DNA of 64,000 nt from positions 64,246 through 128,245 of the forward strand of contig JH153733.1 of assembly GCA_000226015.1 (NCBI GenBank), given 5' to 3'. Positions within the stretch are counted from its first letter, which is position 1. Each line of letters begins with the position of its first letter. The notes under the pieces were generated by a model that had not been told where the DNA came from, did no database searches, and saw only the letters and a program-made list of their open reading frames with translations. This DNA comes from Mnemiopsis leidyi (lineage: Eukaryota > Ctenophora > Tentaculata > Lobata > Bolinopsidae). Below are positions 11,161-26,100 of the stretch, one piece after another. Both the position numbers and the translations under genes were made by a program.

Positions 11161-14100
11161 CTGAAATCAACCGTCTTTTTAATTAACTTTTGAAAACTAA
11201 CTAACTTGAAAAAGCTTCAGTTAGCCGTTAGGGTCAATATTTAGAGCAATTCAGTTTATTCCAAAATATGATAACATAATGCTATGATTTATGATAATGG
11301 TCACGTTAAAGACCAGTGATCAGAGATGCGATAACATGGAGTTATGCAGTTTTTTGGAATATTTGTAGGATATGATTCCTCTAAACTGCACTTAAGAGCT
11401 CATACACGATTAAAAAATAATAAGATCACAACACAAAAATCAGTCAATTCAGCGATTAGACATAATCAAAACACTGGGGATCTTGTGTAAGATAGAATTC
11501 GAGCAACGATCCTGACATTTCTTGAAAAATCAGCGTTTGAAGATCATTTCTCTTTACATATTTTCAGCAAGTTTTCTTTTTCGATTCATGACTGAATATC
11601 GTGGATTTTTAAATTGTATGAAATTCATTATTCTCAGCGTGATTTGAATTCGGGAAACCGGGAGTGAATATATTGAAGCAGAAACAAAAATGATCCCAAA
11701 TTTCGGATCTGAAAAAGGTTATGAAACCTTCTTAATTTAGGAATCTGTTTTTATACTATGCTTCTTTCGCCGTAATGCCGTATAATAGGATTCAGCAGAA
11801 CAGCAAAAGTTTTCGGCTTAAACATGTACAATTGCTCTTGACGATGATAGCGTAATAATTGTGCTAAAATTAAAAAATGTTTATCGAGCATACATTAATT
11901 AGTCTTTTTATTCTTGCAAAGGACCACGGTTTTTTCAATTTTCATGCAATCGTGCATTATTTTGGCAAATAGGCGCGCTAAGCAGAATTGGCTTTACTTA
12001 AATCCATACAGCTTTGCCAAGAATTGAAAGAATAAAATATGTTCGCAAGGCATACATAAAGATTGCCATTACTTTCATTTTTAAATCATCGGATTCCAAA
12101 ATAGTATTTTTTCGAAATCGCGACGCCGCTGCAAAGCTTTTTTAATTTTATCTATGCAGCATAAAAAGTGCAGATGCAGGAATATTTTAGCAAGCTTTGA
12201 AGCAAAGAGCCGCATCGCCCAGCAATGTCCACAAGCAATGTCCGCAAGCAATGTCCACAAAAAATGTCCACAAACAGTGTCTAAAAGTTAAACCAAACAG
12301 CGCTTCTAAAAACACCCAGCAGACCCAGCTTTATTTAAACCCCCTACCTCCGATTTGATATTCTCATCAGAGGAAGGGGAAAGTTCCTCATAACCTATAC
12401 TTTTCCTCACCCTGACTCGTTCAAGGATATCTTTAAAAACATTTTCAGGGTTTACTGGTAGTTTCGATGAGCCATCCTCCGCTGTTCGTTTGCGCTAGAG
12501 CAAGGAGTTATAGATGTTAACATGCATAGCACAAGAGATTTTTGCAGATGAATGAATTGCTTACTGAAAAAGTTAACAGTATAGCTGGAAGAAAATTGTA
12601 ATTTGATGGTTTGAAGAAAATTAGTTTGAATAAAACTAGTTTGAATAAAACCTAGTTGTCTTTCCATACTTGGAGGTGATCAATTTATTAGACTTCTTTC
12701 GAATAGCATCATTAGCATTAGCGATAAAAGCAAAAAACTTTTGGGTGTAAAGTTGAATTTTAGCCAGCAAAGCCCGTTAGCGCTTCTAGCAATAGCTTCA
12801 ATAGTTTAATATGCTGTTAGCAGGAATACACAAATTTCATGCCGTAGTTGCTAGATTTCTTCGTTGATTACGAATTTCCATAGATTCGGTTGCAACGGCA
12901 TTTTTGAAAAATCTACATTGAAAAGGTATGATGTTTAATATTTCTTGGCAGCCGACTTACGGCCACCAAATCACGCCTAAAATTAAAGCGTTCATTCATC
13001 GTAAGATGTTTAGAAGATTAAAAATTAAAACAAAACAATGCTGTTCCACCCACGTGATCGATTAAGCCACCATTATAAATAAGCCAAGATAATAGGGGTC
13101 ATTCATCACCAAGCCGTACTTATGGCTCATACTTAAATCTAGCGAAAATCGAAGGATATTCCATTTTTCGTATTCATAATAATGGCACGTCTCAGCTTTT
13201 AAGTACGGCTTGCTCAGTCATGGATTAAATTGATAAGCCATTCGTAAGCCAGCTCGAATTGTGGCTTACGATTTATGGACCCGGATTAGTTGAGTCAAGC
13301 CGATCAATATTTACACATATGATCAATATTTACGCAGTGAGATTTTCCGAACTTCTCTTTGATGGAACTTAAATGTCAAATGAAATGTCCTATTGTCTCA
13401 AAATTTTCAAATTTAGTAGCTTTGTTGATTTTGTCTCTAGACTTGAAAATGCGTTTTAAGAAACTTTTCGTCAGATATTTCGAACTGACACGTTCGTATT
13501 CATTTACTGAAATGATAATAGATAAATTGATAAATCATTTCAGTAATCATTTCAGTATTTCAGTAAATATTTGACGAAAAGTTTCCTGAAAACGCATTTT
13601 CAAGTCTACAGAGGAAGTCAACAAAGCTACTCAGTTTGAAAAAATGAGACTTAACAACTACTTGCTGCTATCAGATATTACTAAAAATCTTCCTTAAAGG
13701 AAAAGTTGCATAAACAAACTTCAGGATTTCAGAGTTAGGATTTTACAGGGTAAAAATAGCGGATTGCACGAGTTCTCTACAAATCTGAAATTTGATTACG
13801 CTGAACATGCTTTAAAAGAAAAAGCATTTATTGATTGTTTTCGATGCAGGCTGTTAATCACTCATGACAAGAAAATAGCACTATTCGGTTAAATAACGGT
13901 CACAGTAAAACCGATATAATAATCACGCCATGCACGAGCAATAACCTCTCGCTCAGCCTGAGCCTTTTCTAATTGCTGAAGTGAATCAGGCTTCAGGTGA
14001 GCTAGAATTGCTTTTGGGGTCCGGGCAGTCCATTTTACTTCAGGTTTCGGTTTTTTGAAGGAGTCCTTCAAGTCAGAAATATCCCCCTAGGGTCAGTTCG

Positions 14101-17100
14101 AGTAAACTATAACTTATTACTAAACTACACTAACATGATAGAGACTTACCCTGATAAGTAGCTACACTAAGATGATAGGGCAATAATCGTGTAGTATAAT
14201 ATTGGTCACATTTCTTCCCTTAGAAATGTGAGGATATATGAGGATATATGCTTTTACTTTTATTATGTGGTACTATTGGGCATTGGTTGAATTTCAGAGC
14301 ATTTCTAGGAAAAATTATGACAAATAGTTTATCAAATTTCAATGCAGAATATAATTGGTTTTGACTTTGATAACCTTAAGCGACAAAACCTGAATTTACA
14401 CTAATATGCTTTCGAGATGGATCAGGTTAATTTTGCAATTTTTACCCTGACAAGTCGCTAAAAACGTATTAACTCCTTACATCAAAGTATCGAAAACCTT
14501 ATCTTAAACCAGACAATCTAGTGATTCCACTTTCGACATTGAAATAAACAATGCTTACAATTTAGCATGATCGAAAAAAGGCAATTCAAGTTTTCCAAAA
14601 ATCAAACCTTGATTTTGGCTCTTGATCTCTGTGTCATCATATCCGCAATCTTGCATATGTTCTCGTTTGCAGTGGCTAATTGTCCTTCTAGTCGGGCCAC
14701 TTTGCTCGACAAATCGTGGTAATGTCTGTAAATCATCAAATTACACTTCATAACATCAAGTTGCAACACTTCATATTATTTTGATATTCTTAGATTTCGT
14801 GAAAATACTGATTATAAACTAAAACATTTCCATGTCAGCATGTAAATTTGCTGAGTTACAACTAGAATAGTGCTAGAAGGCTCAAACTTCTTCAGCATGC
14901 TGAAATCCGCAGTTTCAATTGTAAATGGAAACGACAGCTGCCGTATCATAAACATTTATATAGTTAATATAGCTGCTGTTCAGTGTGAAATGCGCCGGGA
15001 AAATCATCTTTATTCTTTAACCACCGTCTCGATTCTTAATTAATATTCAGCGATATAGCAAACTCATTTTATCAGTCGATTTGTTGTATTTTAAATACAT
15101 TACAATCACCATTTATATATCTACCATGCGTTATTTACATTATGTACTGCATTTCCTAATTTCCTATGGCCCCAGCAGATGATTGAAGTATGTAATCTTT
15201 GTCTAAAAGGGTTTCAACACAGAGAAACTCTGGCTAACACCTATGCCATACAGTAAAAACAGAGGACACTAATAAATTTGCACTGAAGCCTGATTCCTAA
15301 AATGACCGTTATCAGAAAACTTATGCAGTATGCAGTACCAAGCAGCAAGTCTAGCTACCAAAAAAACATTTCCATGCAATTGCATTCGTGCCTATCAGTT
15401 TTTCCCATTATAATAAGCACAGTTGTTAGTTGGACTAGCCTTGAAAATCAAATTTTATGATAAATTTAATTATTTTTAATTATTGATAGCTGCATAGCAA
15501 TTAGCATGCGATTGCTTTTTTCGGTTAAAAGTTGCTAAAATGCCTTGCAAGGTTGTTTGATGCTGCAAACAATACTTACGAATCTGAGTCAGTGCTGTCG
15601 CTAGAAATGAAACAAAATTAGGTGTGGAATACGAATAAGAAATTGCTGTAGGTGGAGATAATCAATCCTGACCATTTCAACAGTAGGACAGAGGATAATT
15701 TTATTATCTGGAAATTATCAAAAGCACGAGCAGGATATACAAATAAAATCGAGAAGATATTGGTCACATAAAAAAAGTTACTTCACAAAATGGTAGCATA
15801 CGTGCTTATAATTGTATGGGTAAAATCAAGGATCAACAGTTCAAACGTAAAACATGCAAATGTGGAAAATTCGTTGTGCTTACAGAAACATACCTATGCA
15901 TGGAGGGCGATACCCGATCACCAGAATCAGATTTGTTCTGTCGGATAAACTGAGCCCGACACTCGGCTTCCATAAGGGAGGATCTGTATGCCATCGAGCT
16001 GTGTCTGTTAGGCATACTTGAGACTGAAATGTTTAAGTCTATTTTACAAAGGTTCAAAACTTAAATCAGAAATTTAACTCAGTCAAATTAGAATTGGAAC
16101 TGTTAATCGACATAGGCATATTAAAATTGAAGATTGAACAGAACATACATATTTAATAGTAAACCTATACTTACTCATCTTCTGTAGATCCTTCTCATAG
16201 TTAATCTTCTTTATATACCGTCTGTATACAAATTTAGACGTTTTAAAGAAATAGTACAGTAAAGATACAGGGTTTGGAAGTGGCGGTCTTTCCCTGAACT
16301 CGAGAATCATCTCTGCTCGCTGAGTCTTGTAGATGATTCCTGTGCGATGTTTATTGGATAAGTCAATTCGTTTAAATTCACGGGGTATTCAAGACGCCAT
16401 CAGGCACGTCCTTAAAATCAGATGCTTTTCTTCTTTGTACTCGTCAAACATTTTATAAAATCTAGAAAATGTAAAGATCCGCAAACTCCTTACCAGATTG
16501 TGTTTCCACATTTTCGTATGTGTTTGAAAATATGGCGATAAGCAAGTTGATCAACATGATGTTCACAAAAAGAAGGTAAAGTGATAGGAGGAAGAACGCA
16601 ACGTAGTAGTTAACTCGGCCAACCTGCGGTAACCTCAGTTAAAACCCTTTGATTATATTGACCCCGCAATTTTGTTGGTTGAAATGGCAAAATGGTGTTC
16701 AAAAACCAAAATGACACAGAAGAGTCTCCAAATCTTACCGACTATAGTTGGTAAGATTTACAAGATTTTACAAGATTTTAATGATGTAATGATGTAGATT
16801 ATAGCTTGAAAGGAGAATATCACACCGTGGTTTCTAACAGGCTGTCTTTAGTACAATCCGTTCCTATGTTCGATCTGTCATCGGGATATTTTGTTGTGTT
16901 CCATGCTTCACAGTGCCCTAAACCAAGTGTGCTTGTAAAATAGTGTACAACATACCGTCTTTTGTTCTTATATGACATTAACTGGGAAATCTCAAAGTTT
17001 CGATGCTGTATATGCTGTATTTATATTTGATATCACACCATGGTACTATTGCTAACTACTTGAACCTACCTTTAAAATGTGCATGAAAGGTTGGGTTGCA

Positions 17101-20100
17101 AAACTGTAAAGCTGTACCAGTATTTATTTGGGGCCGGTTTTTGGTTCACTCGGTCAACGTTAAATCAAAGTTGAAATATTTACAGGGCCGACGTAATTCA
17201 GACTTTTGTCGGAATTCATGATCATAGGAATATAGGATTTATGCTCAATAGATGTTTCTGCCATTCACTACATTCGCCAAAGTATAATCGACCAAGTTAG
17301 CCCTTGTACAGCCAATGATTTCATAACCCGAGAAATTAGTTGACAAGAATGTTGACTCACTGTAGTTCATGCAGTGGCCTATCAAAGCGTGTCTAGATAA
17401 ATAGGATCGCTGATTGCTGAACAGATGCTGAGTAACAGTAACTTTTGTCCATTCAGTAACAAATACAGTTGGATTAATCAACAACTTACTACACGTTACC
17501 TGTCTTCATGTGATCGTCAAAACCCTCTAAATCGATTTCTCCGAACACATTTAGATAGGACCTGCCGACCAGTTGGAAAATAGCCTCCCCCACATTATTT
17601 TCACGAAACGGGTACAGCAACGCTTGAGACGCTACCCCATACGCTATTGTGAACACCTGAAATGGTTTGTCTTTAGGTGGCATAGAGCTTTTACTAAGAC
17701 ATGCATAACACTGTAAGATTGATGTATTTAAAAGGGCATTTGAAATCAAATCAGCATAGCAGCTGTTTTTGACTTGTGCAAAATTGACATAGCAAAAGGG
17801 ATAAAGCGGGTCCAATTACCATCAATAGAAAGAGGAAGAAAAATAGATCGATGGACATTTTTTTCAGCATGAAAACTTTGGGTCCGATCTTATCGTTAAT
17901 CTCAAAGAGCTGCACAAATCGAAAACAGTAGAAAGAAAAGCACATAGCTGACAGTAGTCGGTTAGCGTGATAGTTCCTGGTGAAAAGGAATAGTGTGTTA
18001 AATCTTCAATCAAGCGGAATCAAGTTTTCGTTTCAAGACCATACAATACACATATTGTCACAATGTTCTAAGACGTCGTTATACTCAGCAAAAGGATAGA
18101 TATTTGGTATTTTTGTCATTTTAAGATCCGTATCTTAGAACTTGTTATAGCTTGTGTCACGTTAGTGTATTGTATGGCCATATGACATTTCACATTGCAT
18201 AACAGTGCTTTATAAAACAACACACTCGTGCCACAATTCAGTTACCACCAAAAGAAGCATAAAGAATAGGAGATCCACAGTCATTTTACTGATGATGACG
18301 ACCTTAGGGCCGATGTTATAGTGTATTTGGAATTTCCTCAATAGGCGAAAGTTGAAGATGCCGAAAGTCAATGCTGATATCAAATTGCAATATTGATAGG
18401 CCCTGTAAGTCACTCGGAATTAGAAGTGTGTGTATCAACCGAAATAATCAGAAGTAGAAAGAATAATTTATAAGGTTCAGGTTTTGGATAGATGATCCAG
18501 TAGTTTTTAATGCACATGATCAAAATCACGCAGTAACATACTTTAGTTCACGGTTTTTGATTTATTTTATTGTGCAGATTGAAATTCAAGGAATAACGAT
18601 TTTACTATGCAAATCGTCAAACTTATTGTACAAACTTGATAAAAACTTAGAAAAACATTTAAGTCAATATGATTTGTATATGTTTACGAACCCAAAATGA
18701 TTGAGATCCATGCTGATGCCAGATTCGCAAGTATCTTCTCCAGCGTTTTTAGGCTGCATAATATTTTGTAATTCGATAAAGGATACGTATTTATTACGTA
18801 ACTTGTTAACGCCTCAATTAAACTTCAACTGGAGGGTAACTGAATAACATGGGGATGAATCATTGATTAGGGGAAGGATTGAATTATAATGAATTAAACG
18901 CCGGTTAGGTGACAAAAATCATCACATTACCTGTGAGCACACGTATGAAGTGGACGCCTTTAACCCAAAGGCAACCATAAACATACAAACTGCGACAAAA
19001 TCCAATAAGTTATATGTATCCGAAAAATGATCTATTATCTTTTTTAGATTACTTTTCGTTCTTCCATTTCTGATCTGAAAAGCAACGTGCCATATAATAA
19101 ACAGAAAAGTTATTGCTAAAGATACCAACAGCCGACAATTTCTACATCGTTTATCGCATGAAAGTCAGTATTAAACTTCGAGAACAGTAGTCAGTAATGC
19201 ATTATTGCAATCATAACGCATTCATAACATTCATAACATTCAGTAACGCATTCATCACGCATTCTCTTAATTTACCTGATTTATTTCTACGGGTACTGTT
19301 GAAAGAACAAAAACTATGGTATACAAATCTTGCCATTCGAGCCTTGATCCACCTCTACTGATAACAAGACTTTCATCGTTAATGAGAAGGCCGTACCTGA
19401 AAAAAAGGGTTTATGAAAAAAGGGTTTATGAAAAAAGGTTTATGGTTGTGAAAATATGAAAATGATTTCTTTAATACAACCACTAACAACAAAGCTTACA
19501 TTGAGATGACTTTCCATAGATCTTAGTAAACCATCAGTATATCCATTGTAGCCAATGATAAATAGAGGCAATTCAGTAATACCAATGGGATTTCATTTGT
19601 TTTTCACTTACCCGTATAAAAGAAGGAAGGTTAAATAGGTAAGGGAATTGAGATAAAATTTAATGACAGGTGAAGTATAAAAGTAGTATAGCTTCTCTTT
19701 CAAATCAGGATTTCTAACTGAATCACCATCATCCCCGTCATTTGATTGCATCGTTGGAGCGAATTCAACATCATCATTGACTCGTTTTCGAGCTCTTGTC
19801 TGAAAACCGGCACCAACGTTACTTGAGCCCTTCACAAGGTTTTGTATAATATGAATCAACCTACCATTCATTCATTTTCGAACTTCTATCAAGTAAGGAA
19901 AACGCACAAATAAGCTTCATAGAAAAGTAGTTACGAACTGTGATTTCTTGTCCTCTAAGTATTTTCCTGGCTAGATCTTTCTTCGTCATTGGTAATTTAT
20001 TATAAGATAAGAAGATAGGCAAGGGTGGAACCAAGCTTACGAACAACTGAAAATCATATTGTTAGAGTGCTAAAATCACGTTGATGGATCGGTATTAATT

Positions 20101-23100
20101 ATACTAATGAGCAATTACTGACGAAAGCTAATCTCACTTTTTAACTTTTAAGTTAATTTCCTTTTTTAACATGAAGGCTACTAAGTTCTTGAATAGAATC
20201 AAAGGTGTCAATGAAACTCTAGGCACAAGTCACCAGTCACCTTCAAGACCGGAATGTAAGGACATAATATACACTGTATATTATTATTATACAGTCTATA
20301 ATATATAATACAGTGATGTATAGACTAAAATCTATAGACATTACATAAAATATAGACATTACCCGTCCAGCGTGGATAGTGGGCTTCAGTTGGCCCATCC
20401 ACAAATCTGTCAAGTAACTCTGATATGCTGCATGTGCTATAAAGTTCTTTGCTTCGATGATTGTCGCCAGATCGAAGAGATTCAGCCCTCCCCACTCTGA
20501 TGAAGACTGTTTAAGTCCATATAAGCTTATTTATTAAGTATTTATATTTTATCATAAGCTTATTTATTAAGTTTTTATATTTTAATATAGGCTTATGCTA
20601 GAGGTATAAATTCTTAAATTACCATTCAGCACTGCGTCGCTGCACTTAAAAAGTCTGTTGATAATAAAGCCAAGCATTCAAGCCGACAAGCCATCAACTC
20701 TGATAATGTACCTTTTAGAGGGACGATCAAAATCTGTATCCAATCTGGCTTATCATAGTTGTGATAGCAGATTGTCATCAAACCGCATGCCATTTTTTCG
20801 AACTCTCTGAAAGGTTCAGGAGCAAGGTAAGGAAGTATTCACAGAATCAACCACAGATACAACCAGTTATCCAAATTCCGTGTCAAAATTTCAGTTATGA
20901 TAGAGACCTAAACCTTTACAGAGTAGAAAAATTTGTGAATGCAATATTAACCTAGCGGATGCTTCAAGCTTTTCTGTCATCTCTTCGTCTACGCGTGCCC
21001 ACTGTCCTTCCATTTTATCCAAGAAAAGAAATATCTGAAAAGATATTGAGTCTTATACTGTGAAAACTGAAAAGGGGTTATTGAAGAGATTTAAATATTA
21101 ATTTTCTTCAAATCAAAGGCAAATTGTTCAATCACAAAGTGCATCTTCATTAACCTAACAACTAAGGGGTTTTAAGCCGAGTGTTACCTTGTGGGCTATA
21201 AGAGATGTTGCTATAGGCGTTCTTGAGTTTTCCCAGAAGAATTTCGCCATATCTGGAGCGTCGATCAATGCTGAATAAACCATCATCAGATCATATGGAT
21301 TCTGAAAAAATATCCTCGGTCAAGATATTAGGGGAGAAGGTTTTGAGCCAACTGAACTTCAATTGCATTAAAAAAAGATATGACTACAAGGGGCTATTTG
21401 GTAGCTCACAGCTGGACTCACATCAAATCTATCATCTTCCCTCATGTCCTGATTGTACTTCTCTTGTGTCAGAAAAGAGTGGAACGTTCCTTCCATGATC
21501 CGCTCCATCAGTTCACCAACGTCCCTCAGTGACACCTACTTGTGGTCATTTTACGATATGATAACTGGACTATTTTTTAAGAAATTCGTGTTATGGAGAG
21601 AAAACTGAAGTCACTAGTCGAGTAGGATAAACTGAGCAAGTTATTGAGTAAGAAACCGGTAAACGATATAGATCAGATGAGAAGCACTTGTTGTCATAAC
21701 AAAAATAAGTTCAAAGCTCACCGCTCTATCAAATCTGGTAAGCAGTTTGAAAGCTCCCGAGTTTTTAGGCAGAATATTGTAAAGCTTAGTGAGGCTTGGA
21801 GCAGTTAGGAAGTTCTTGAGGTCAGCTCCATAGTCCAGGAGGAGTCGTATAAAACCAACTCGGCGGTTTATTATCGAGAACATCAGAAGGGAATTTAGCT
21901 CGTCTGGCTGAGCAGAATGATATTCTTTAGTTGCATAAATTACTTGAATTAATAATTAAAAAAAATAAACATCATGGATTAGATGTTAATTTGAAATCCC
22001 ATCTCTCACCCTGAATTTGTAGTCCTTCTTCTCAAATATAAGTTCTTTCGCTACTTTTTCATGACCCCATGTAATAGCAAGTTTTAACTGTCTCATACGA
22101 GCTGCACTTTCTCCGATACTTTTCATCAGGGAAGACAAGATGGCAAAATCCAGCGGTTCTGCTCCGTCGATCTTGTAGACCGTTATCTGAAACGTTAGAA
22201 AGCACCTCAAAAAGAGAAATCAATGTGGTAAACATCAAACTACATACTTAGATAAGATGGTCAGGCCATTTACTTTGAAGTTTTCTAACTGCAAAATGTA
22301 TACATATTCGTGGCAGTCACACTAAAGTCTAAACACTCCAATTAACCTGTTTCTTGAAAGAGGCAATCTCCACAACATTCTTGAGAAGTTTCTCTATCTG
22401 CGAGTTGTCTGTATACTTGTTGAAACAAGCCTCCAACATGTCGTGTATGTCACGCTTTCCTTCTTCATTTATCACGCCTTTCACAACAAACTCCCTAACA
22501 GCAGGAATAATCAGTCGTAAACAGACAAAAAACTCCTTAACAACGGGTAACGATCATTCGTAAAACAATGGCAGTCATATATTCTAAAAATCGCATTTTC
22601 TTAACAGAGTAGAAAGTTTGAGTTTCAATGATAGAATGGTGTTATATGTACCCGTCAACAAAATCCTCTTTAAAGGTCGTCATCTCGCAGGCAGCACACA
22701 CAATATCAGCCGCTCTTCCACTGCCTGGTGTTGGGAGTATTAGCTTGAGTATTTGTACTTGTGTACCCTTATAATACTGATCATTTCTCAGAAGGATAAA
22801 GGAATTAAGATGACCAACAAATCAATGAAGTATTGAACACTGTATTAATTTTAAATTGAAGAATGCAATAAATAATCGTTTGAACCCATCACTCAATCTC
22901 GTATCACCATTTACCAGTAACAGTTCATGTTTAATGTTAAACCTTTGATCGCGACAAGAGGTTGACCCATCCGCAGAGAATTCAAAGCCATTTCAATGCT
23001 TTGGGAACCACCCTCCAACATGATGCAGATCATAGGCAAAGGAACCCCCTCCTTCTCATACATTTTTGTTATGAGAAACTCAAGCTCCCCTCTAAACTTG

Positions 23101-26100
23101 ATCTCAACTCCACTAGCTTGTGTTGTTCCTGAAATGCGACTTTTTCTGAATACTTGTTTTTAAAATGCGACTTTTTCTTTAAATACTTGTTTTTAGATTT
23201 CTAAACATATAATTGGTCAGAATGATGGCTACATTTAGATTGTTTGATCATGTATATTGTATAAGGCATATCGAAGGATTTTAACCCCGACACATTGATT
23301 GACTTATCGATTATAAATAACAAAAACATAAGTTAATTACCGTCGTCAACAAGGAAGAAATGACTGTGATTAGGCTCAAGAGATGCGCTACCCAGCTCAG
23401 GAATGGAGGAGGTGTAATCATTTATCGACTCGTTGAACTGAGGATGAAGTCAGACAAGTTGGGTTAAAAGAGTAAAATGAGACTATGGGAGGATTATAGC
23501 CTAGTTGACTAACGGAGTAGGCTAGTAGTCCCTTGGTGTAAAAGGATCCATACAGGGTTTTGATTCTATAGGATGTGTTCTTACTCTGTTATTTTTCCGA
23601 AGAAGCATCTCTTTGTTCCAAGTTTTTCCCCAGTTAGCAACTCCAATAGTGTATATCTTAGAGGTGAGGATGGATCGTCCAATGATGTCGCCCACTAATT
23701 TCGTCACTCCCTGTTCAGTATTATTTTAAATTTTGTGTTTCAGTAAGGATGGAAATGCTATAATTATTGGAGATGAGGTTCAACAAACTGATTAAAAGTT
23801 AAGTATAAACACATCGTAGTAACACAGCAACTACAAAATTACAACATCATACAGGGACAACACTGACAGTATCATTTTTTCCCGTATCTTGCCATTTGGG
23901 CCCGAAGGGCCCAAATGGCAAGATTGTTTTGATACGTTTTGTGCACGTGCACAAAAAGTACAAAACAAGGGTTGGCGATCGACAGCGTAATTTTGGAATA
24001 TTAGCTCAAAATGTGTCCGTACGTACGTACGTACGTACGTACGTCCGCGCGCACGCTCCTTTATCAAACTCATGTATACGAATACAATAATAGCTGTGTT
24101 AACAGACTTAACTGCCTCGGCCNNNNNNNNNNNNNNNNNNNNNNNNNNNNNNNNNNNNNNNNNNNNNNNAATATAATAATGGCGACGTTATGCAGACTCA
24201 AGAGATTTGAAACAAACAATGAAAGAAACGCGCGATTGTGTTCAAACTTTGCGCGTGCAGCGTGTAGTTTTTAAATCTTGCATCGAACGGCGGCATTAAT
24301 TCGCGCGTCTAACACGTGCAGAACAATGAAATTGACCGGAATGACGTCTGGTTAGTGGTTTGCGATATGCGAATTGCGAGTTGTGTATTTCTATTCCTCA
24401 TTCCGCGAATTGTAATAACAATAAGCAACGGCATGATACGGGAAATTCAGCGGTCGCCTGACACAGTGAAAGCGGCCGCAATTTTCATTTTTTCACTGGC
24501 ACTGACTGTGTTACTTCACTTTACAAGACACAAGAACACACACCTCATCTTGTCCACTTGTTATAATCCAGCCGTTAGTTGACTTGGCTGCGTTCAGGAG
24601 TCCATGTTGGAAGTGAAGACAAACATCATGAGGAGCATGGAAACTCTTGTTTCCTCCTATCACTGATATCAGCAGACCTGGACGATCATGTGTAAGGTAC
24701 AGTCTATGGAGCAGTCCAGCAGATATAGTGAATTTTTGTTCAAGACACTCCCACTTTACCAAGACCAGAAACCCCTTGACTACGTTGACTCTAACAGTTG
24801 AGGACATCTTAAGACTCTTCAGTAACCTTTATCCATATCTCCTTTTAATCCTTACCTCTTAAATCTCCTCCTTACAACTTTATTACCCTCTCACCATCAA
24901 CCCAGCTTCAGACAAAATGTCCCTCTTGATAGAAAAAAAACTCCGGAAATTCACCTGGTTGTTTACAGCCCCAAAACTCCCGTAAAAGTTTCTCCATCCT
25001 TTGTATGTTCTTTCTGTCACCATAGTCACTGGCTACTCGGATATACTGGGAAGTTTTTAGGTGGAAGTGAAGACTGAAGAACTGTCCGATACATTAAATG
25101 AAACTCAATAAGTTTTTTAATAACTTTATTCGGAAAGTGGGCTATATGTTTTTCGAAAGCATAAATAATTCAACGTTTTAGAATCCCTTCATGGCTTATT
25201 TTTGTCAGTGATTCACTGTATTTCAGACACTTTTCGATGAGGAAAATCAAACATACATTATTAGTGATGAACCATCAAAGAAAACATACCTCTGGCTGAA
25301 TAGTGGTATCCTCGTCAAGAAAGTTTATCTTGCCGTACGCTGAACACTCGGTCAGAGTCGTGTGAGTGGTCTTGTCCCACTTCTCTGCTTCTCCGTGTAT
25401 CTGGATACCTTCGCTGTGTGCTGACCTCACGTTCCCACAGTGACAACTGTTGTGTTATGTGTGAGAGTTACCATGGTTTTATGTGGGAGTTACCATGGTT
25501 TGATGTGCGAGTTACCATGGTTTGATGTGCGAGTTAACATGGAGTTACTATAGTTATACGTGAGAGCTTACTATAGTTATACGGAAGCTATTAGAAATGA
25601 GGCCGGTTAGAAGCCGGCTTATAGCCGGCCAGTGATCTGCCACATATCCAGTTACCATGGAAACCTCTGGGTTTCACGTTGACAAGGTTACACTTGGGTG
25701 GAAAATTGGGCACACAATTATTGGGCACAGTGGACACACAATAATAGCAATCTAAGTAGTTCATCTAAAATCATAAGTTTGAAAGTAATTGCTATGTACT
25801 TTACTTTAAGTAAGGTGATACTTTTAATGTTACTATCCATAATCCAAACCAATATCTTAGTATGGATATCTAAAGAGTCTCACACTAATCATTATTTCAT
25901 CATTGACCGAGAAGATCTATCAGCTAGATCGTGATTGGTTCCCCGAAGCGCTGTCAAAATATGCCCCTTCTTAAGAACAATTCTCGAAACTCAATTTTTA
26001 TCTCCATCCACAAGTTTAGTCTTACAAGTTGATGACATGTGGAAACAAATGTATGATAACCGTGAACTTAGGCTAAACAACCTAGTGCAACACTGTTAAA

